Below, piece after piece: positions 58,372 through 64,000 of a stretch of 64,000 nt of DNA (its first letter is position 1; every line of letters starts with the position of its first letter). Source of the DNA: Balanoglossus misakiensis (taxonomy: Eukaryota > Hemichordata); NCBI GenBank assembly GCA_040954595.2, contig CM082589.2:10912001-10976000 (forward strand), in the 5' to 3' direction. The translations under genes and the position numbers were made by a program. Under the pieces are notes generated by a model. The model saw only the letters and a list, made by a program, of their open reading frames with translations. It was not told where the DNA came from and ran no database searches.

Positions 58372-58879
58372 TTGTCTCTGCTGATGCCAGAGATTGAAAA
58401 AGAATCCTACAAGTTAGGATTTTCAGAAACAATGATAGCTATTTCTATTACTGTTTGTAAACAAAAATGTGATGTTCACCGCCTTGTTTTCAGAAAAGTA
58501 TTTACATAAATGTTTTTCCATAGAGTTAACACAGACATTGGCAGCCATCTTGAATTTCAAAAACTGCAACAATATCTCCAATGCAACAAATCTGCAAATT
58601 GTACTATTTGACACCTGACTTAGGTCAAGGGGTTTCAGAGATGATGACTACTCTTCAGACTTAGACAAAATAATAATGCAATATTCAGCGGAATTTCAAA
58701 AGCATTGACTAAGATCACCAAGGGACAATTCATACCAAAGATCAAAACAATTAGACGTACCTATTTTAAAGATCATTATGAAAACTTTACAGATTCGGTT
58801 ATAATGTAAATAAAAGTAGATCACCCCTGTGGACATGGCAATCAGACATGCATATTCTGACAAGATTTTTTGTTTGTAC

Positions 58880-61800
58880 AAAAAGGCAACTGTCTCCAAA
58901 ATACAAAATTACAGATTATGTCACATACCTCAGGGAGATCAATACTAAATTTCAGAGAAAATTTCCCCCCAAATATGCAAATTTCACCATATTTTGAAGA
59001 AACAACTTGTGTCATACCTAGAAACCTGCATAGTCAAAGTAATCTACGAGCTTAGCTTTTTTCTTCCAAAAACAGCAAAAAACTTGTTCCAAACTACAAA
59101 TATGCAGAATTCAACACAATTTGAACACACATTACTTCGCCACCCCAAGAAACCTGCACACCAATTTTAAAAGCACTTGCACCAGTGATTTCAGAAAAGA
59201 AAAATGTTGACAGACATAGGATGACTGAACATCTATCTACCTGTCAGATAACTTTTGCAGTGCTGAGAGCAGAGCTAGAGATTGGTGTTGTCTTTTTACA
59301 TTTTAAATCATCACACTTTGCTACTCAAAGCTACTATTCTGCTATGCTTGAGAAATGACTTGGGACCATTTTTGGCAAACAATAGTCACTAATCTTCCTC
59401 AGTTTATAGTACAATGTACCGACACTGTATTAGTAATGTACTGAAAATGTTCAGACTATTTCTTGTGTCTGCATATGTCTTTAGTACAGAAGAATAATCT
59501 ATCCGGTTGTCATTTCTCTGTTTATTCAGAAATAAACTAGTCTGGGTTGCAACAGTAAAAATCTTAAAATATTCATACCCTTTCTGAAGGATGTTCAAAA
59601 CCAATACCTATGTGAAGCATTATATCAAATTTGCTGGGTAACTGTGGATTTATAACTTTTGCTAATTACAGTGCTAACTCACACTGGATGATTCGACGGT
59701 AATTTTAGATTCATATGAAGATTTTTTACCAATAATGTTGAAAAATACAAACAAATGCATCAAAAATAGAAAATCAAAATTAGCTCAAAACATACAGGAC
59801 TGTATGAGGTAGGCATAAGGTACTTGCATACCAATTTCCAAATCAATCTGACCAGCAGTTGTTGAATTTTGCGAGTTTTGACCAATTTCACATTTTCCAG
59901 CTAATTTGCATATATTTGGTAATGACATTTTCATGTTAACAAACTCCAATGTACAGCCCAGCCTGCATCTGCACACCAAATATCGAGGTGATATGCACAA
60001 CGGTTTTCAAGTTTTAGATGTGGACGGACATACAGACATACATCCATACAAACAGACAGACATACTGTAAAACACTTTATTTTCGCGAGCAATTAATTTT
60101 CGCCAAATACGCGAGAGCCAAAATAACGTGAAAATAAAAAGTCACGTAAATTGTTTTTGAAGATAACGATGCAGTGAATGAAATAAGAGAACGCGAAAAT
60201 TAATACTCGCGAAACAGTGGCCTCTCTCGATATCGCGAAAAATTTAACTCGCAGTACATCCATACATAAATACAGACGCAACTGATTCCATAAGGCCCAT
60301 GGTACATACCATATGGGACCTAAAAACTGCAGAAGCTACACAAAACATTAATACTGAAAACATGGCAAACAGTTGTTGCTAACGGGGTTTTAAATCTCCC
60401 TTATAGATATTTTTGAACTCCCAATTTATGATTATTGACTGTTTGATTGATTAGTTGTTGCACAAATGATAGTATTATCAAAGTAAATAATATCTGTGAG
60501 AAATTTCTTTTCATATTTATTTGAATATGGATAGGGTAAGATGGGGGTTAAACAAAACTACATTTGTTCAAAAGTGGCAAAAACACAAATATGCAAAAAT
60601 CACTATAATTGTACACCATCTTACTTAAATCACTACAAGGAACATTCCTGTCAAAGTTCAAAGCAATCTGACAAGCGCTTTCAGACACAGCGAATTTGAT
60701 AACCATCTACAAATATATTTTTATTTTTTAAACAATTCTTTTACAACACCTTACTTGGGTTACCCCCTAGGAATCTGCATTCTGAGCAAAAATTACAAAA
60801 TTGCTCAAAATTATAAATATACCAATTTCACAACCATTTGCAATTTGAACAAAAACTATGGCTTTCAGAAAGGAAGATTTTTCTTTACCAATAATGCAGT
60901 AAAAGACAAAACAATAAAAATAGAAAATTCATAATATTAGCTCAAAACAAAACATACAGGACTGTATGGCATTTATTGACATTTATAAGAATATGGACAG
61001 GGTATGATAGTGGGGGGGGAATTATAAATTCCAAGGGGGTCATCAATTTTTTGTCATAGCTTTTTGGGGCCATAGAAAAAATAACCTAAAAAGTAGGAAA
61101 TCCTACGTCCCCCTAAGCTTTCATTCTGGCCAACAACTTTTTATGAAGGCTTCTGCAGTTGTTAAAAACAGATTGCCTGCTATGTTAGACTATCAATCTA
61201 TAGAGGGGATGAAAAATGTCCTTTTGTCAAGTGTCTGGATTTTGATAACTTCAACAGGTAAAAATATATTTGTAGATGTTTATCAAATTCGCTATGTCTG
61301 AAACAGTATGCTTGCAAATGTATTAATATAGTCAGATAATATGAATAGTGAAGATAGCAAAACAAACAGGTTTATGCTTATAGCCATAACTTCTATTAGT
61401 GATGTACATGTTGTACTTAGCAAATAATTGTTATGATCAACTTGGTTTTTATTGCACAAGATCTTTTTATTGCATCCATGTTTCGTTTCATCCTGGATAA
61501 TAGTCTGTCTAAATAAGTTAACAGGCTTGATGAGGGTTATTTTAAACAGTGTTCTCAAAAAACCTGCAATGTCATGCCCTATATTTATAAAGTTGAGGAG
61601 AGGTTGTATTCCTAGCAGGATGTTGAAATCATTGGAGGACAAACCCTGCCAGTACCAAAAGTTGCTGGGTGTTATAAATGTTTGAGTAACCCCCCCCCCC
61701 CCCCTTCCCCAATAACACAATATATACTAAAACATTTTTACAACATCTTACTCAGTTTACCCTTAGGAATATGCCTACCAAATCAATCTGTCATGCAGTT

Positions 61801-62850
61801 TTAAAGAAAAAAAAATGACCAAAAGTGGCAAAAATTGCTCAAAATTAAAATATGCAAATTTTTCAACAATTTGAACAAAACTTTGGTTACTCAGACAACC
61901 ATTAGAAGCTTCATACTAAAATTCAAAGAATGAGGCCTATAACTTTAAGAAATGATGATTTCTTTACCAATAATGTGGAATAATACAAAAAATGCATAAA
62001 AGATTTTTGGCATAAAAAATTAAAAATCGATAATATTAGCTCAAAACATACAGGACTGTTTGAGGTAGACATAAGGTACATGCATACTGATTTTCAAATG
62101 AATGTGACCAGTGGTTGTTGAGTTTGAGTTTTGACCAATTTCACATTTTCCTAGCTAATTTGCATATTTTTGGCAATGACAGCTTCATTTGAACAAACTC
62201 CAATCTTCAGCCTGGCCTGCATCTACACACCAAATATCGAGGTCATATGCCCAGCGGTTTTCAAGTTTGTGATGTGGACGGACATACAGACATACATACA
62301 TACATCCACCGATATCATAAGGTCCCATGGTAAAGCAAATGGGACCTTACAAAACTATGATAACTCAGATCACCTATGAAGCTTCATACTAAATTTCAAA
62401 TAAGTCAGCTGATCAATTCCAGAAAAGCAGATTTTCTACCGATAATGTGGAAAGAGACAAAAAATACATAAAAAATCGAAAATTCACATTAGCTCACAAC
62501 ATATAGAACTGTGTGAGGTTAACATAACTTACAGGAATACCAATTTTCAATTTTGAAAGCAATTTGCTCAGTAGTTGTCGAGTTCCCGAGTTTGGACGAA
62601 TTTGACACTTTCCCAGCTAATTTGCATATTTTGGCAATGACAAGTTCATTTTGACAACTCCCACTTAATGCCCTGCCTGCATCTCCACACTAAATATCAA
62701 GGTCACATGCCAGTGGTTTCCAAGTGTTTGATATTGATAGACATACAGACAAACATCCATACAGACATCCATATATACAGGTGCTACTGATCCCATAAGG
62801 TCCCATGGTATAAATACATATACCTGCACCAAATGGGACCTAATAATTCT
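58880..62850. repeat. Dispersed repeat family with GGTCCCAT hairpin ends
   Basis: At least three related units carry ACATACAGGACTGTATGAGG, CATAAGGTACTTGCATACCA, AGCTAATTTGCATAT, CACACCAAATATCGAGGT and a GACGGACATACAGACATACA stretch. They end in CATAAGGTCCCATGG ... AAATGGGACCT (about 60,289-60,325, 62,318-62,350 and 62,790-62,842). Partial relatives occur at 56.1 and 57.2 kb. The terminal GGTCCCAT/ATGGGACC can pair. No coding potential. A MITE C copy lies in the first unit. C and G runs occur near 61,010 and 61,690. Confidence 0.75.
60063..60255. mobile_element. MITE family C, copy 6, nested
   Basis: TACTGTAAAACACTTTATTT at the left, GCGAGAGCCAAAATAACG inside, and a diverged right end ending GCAGTA. 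It interrupts the CAGACATAC...CATCCATACA stretch of the surrounding repeat, consistent with insertion at TA. Confidence 0.82.
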
Positions 62851-63469
62851 GATAAAATGCCTACATAGTAAGTTTCAAAACCAATTGTACCTTCAACGTC
62901 CTTGGACAACAATGGCTAATATTACTTGCCAAGGGCGACTAGAATTTTGGGGGCCTGATGCAATTCTGATACATGTACTTCATGATTTAGAGATATTGTG
63001 AAAATCCTGTCAACCGAATTACAGGGAAATCAGATTTTCCATGTAAAATCATATCACCCAAAAATGTCAAGTGTCGAAAATAATTTTGAAACAAAAAGTC
63101 TACTCAAAATCATACCAAAATTTAAATTTTAAAGCAGTACGTTAGGCAAGCAATTTGAGAATGAAGAAACTTACAAAAAAATTATAAATTGAAAATAACT
63201 TACAAATGCCGTACACAAACTTACAATCACTACCATATTACTGTACAAGTTAAAAGGACATTGTACCAGCAGAGACATTGCGATCGAGCAATCCCCAAGA
63301 TATACATGACATGGTCTAATTACAAATATTGAATATGTAAAATAGGTACACAACACTTCCATTCTTTCAGTACAGTCAGCTGCTTGTTAACAATAGGCAT
63401 GTAGCTATTTCATCAACACCTTTCAATCATTAACTGGTTTATCTAGTGTCCCATGTCAGGGGACTTGCC
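62851..63469. other. No feature recognised
   Basis: AT-rich sequence without exon-like or repeat structure that I can name. Confidence 0.45.
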
Positions 63470-63600
63470 CCCACCCCATGATAACTTTGAGCGGCGACGG
63501 TTAAATTTATCCTCCCCAACATACTGGTAGTTGAGTTAATTTGCTTTTGCTGGGTTCATAAAAATGCAGCTCTGAGCTCTGTATTTTATAAAATTTTCTT
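63470..63600 (-). repeat. Repeat shared, inverted, with 55,185-55,300
   Basis: The complement reads ACAGAGCTCAGAGCTGCATT, AGCAAAAGCAAATTAACTCA and GGGGTGGGGG as in the 55.2 kb copy. Confidence 0.6.
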
Positions 63601-63814
63601 ACGTGGGAGGGGGACACCCCTTCCCACACCCACCCCCTTCAATTCCCGGTTTACAATGTCTCCCAACACAGAATACAAATACTTAAAAAATAAAAACCAT
63701 GTTCAGTTTTAATACCCACTGATGAGGGGAAACATCAGTTTCAAAGTCTTTTCATGGGAGCGCTGTTTTTCTTTTTTACAAGATAGATAAGTGATGTGTT
63801 TTGCTCTGTGAAAG

Positions 63815-63965
63815 AAAATGGGGGGGGGGGATTTTAAAATTTTGGCAGTTCAGAAGGGGGTGGGGGATTTGAAAATATTTCGGGTTGTGTACAGGGGGGG
63901 GGGGGGCATGTGAAAATTAGCAGTAAAAAAATTGAATTTCCCCCCCCCCCCCCCCCCCCCCCCCG
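63815..63965. repeat. G-run and C-run tract
   Basis: Several G runs (63,820-63,829 and 63,894-63,906) are followed by a C run of more than 20 bases (about 63,941-63,964). Such tracts can form quadruplexes and are prone to assembly and sequencing error, so exact lengths should not be trusted. Confidence 0.85.
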
Positions 63966-64000
63966 CCTCCCCGATGTAGAGGTGTTTGTGAATGGAGCCT

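Noticed and set aside
52046-64000. Further exons of the lectin-CUB-sushi-EGF gene after satellite 2
   Set aside because: I searched for cysteine-rich phase 1 exons with good acceptors and found none. The sequence is repeat-dominated.

Overview
This is animal nuclear DNA. The one convincing host gene is split into short, mostly phase 1-1 exons with GT-AG introns and encodes extracellular domains (C-type lectin, CUB, sushi/CCP, calcium-binding EGF). The rest is satellite DNA, MITEs and non-LTR retrotransposon debris. Mosaic lectin/CUB/sushi/EGF genes and dense small inverted-repeat elements fit a marine invertebrate, perhaps a deuterostome such as a hemichordate, amphioxus or echinoderm. The species cannot be fixed from sequence alone.

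Layout: (1) 1-17,511 is an AT-rich satellite of ~78 bp monomers with nested higher-order repeats; it runs off the left edge. (2) 17,512-22,240 holds diverged ~245 bp repeats and a 5'-truncated, decayed non-LTR retrotransposon on the minus strand. That element is itself split by a 795 bp TTAA-flanked inverted-repeat element. (3) 22,240-43,000 carries 16 recognisable exons on the plus strand: one C-type lectin domain, three CUB domains, three sushi domains and two EGF domains. Their introns are packed with MITEs of several families. The gene has no first or last exon in view. It has an in-frame TGA at a conserved CUB tryptophan and one splice-phase mismatch, so this copy may be a pseudogene, a null allele or contain sequence errors. 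(4) About 43,850-52,040 is a second satellite of 90/74/75 bp monomers, flanked by sequence resembling the two inner arms of a MITE seen intact at 39,483-39,710. (5) 52,040-54,830 is AT-rich spacer with short tandem repeats, including a ~16-copy 50 bp minisatellite. (6) 54,830-64,000 has no host exon I can recognise. It holds a CR1/L2-like 3' fragment, a family of dispersed units ending in a GGTCCCAT hairpin, another TTAA element and homopolymer runs.

The long open frames in the two satellites (up to ~700 codons, open on both strands) come from monomer lengths divisible by three and are not called as genes. The most interesting themes are the apparent origin of the second satellite inside a MITE, the coexistence of about six TTAA-terminated MITE families, and the damaged lectin-CUB-sushi-EGF gene.
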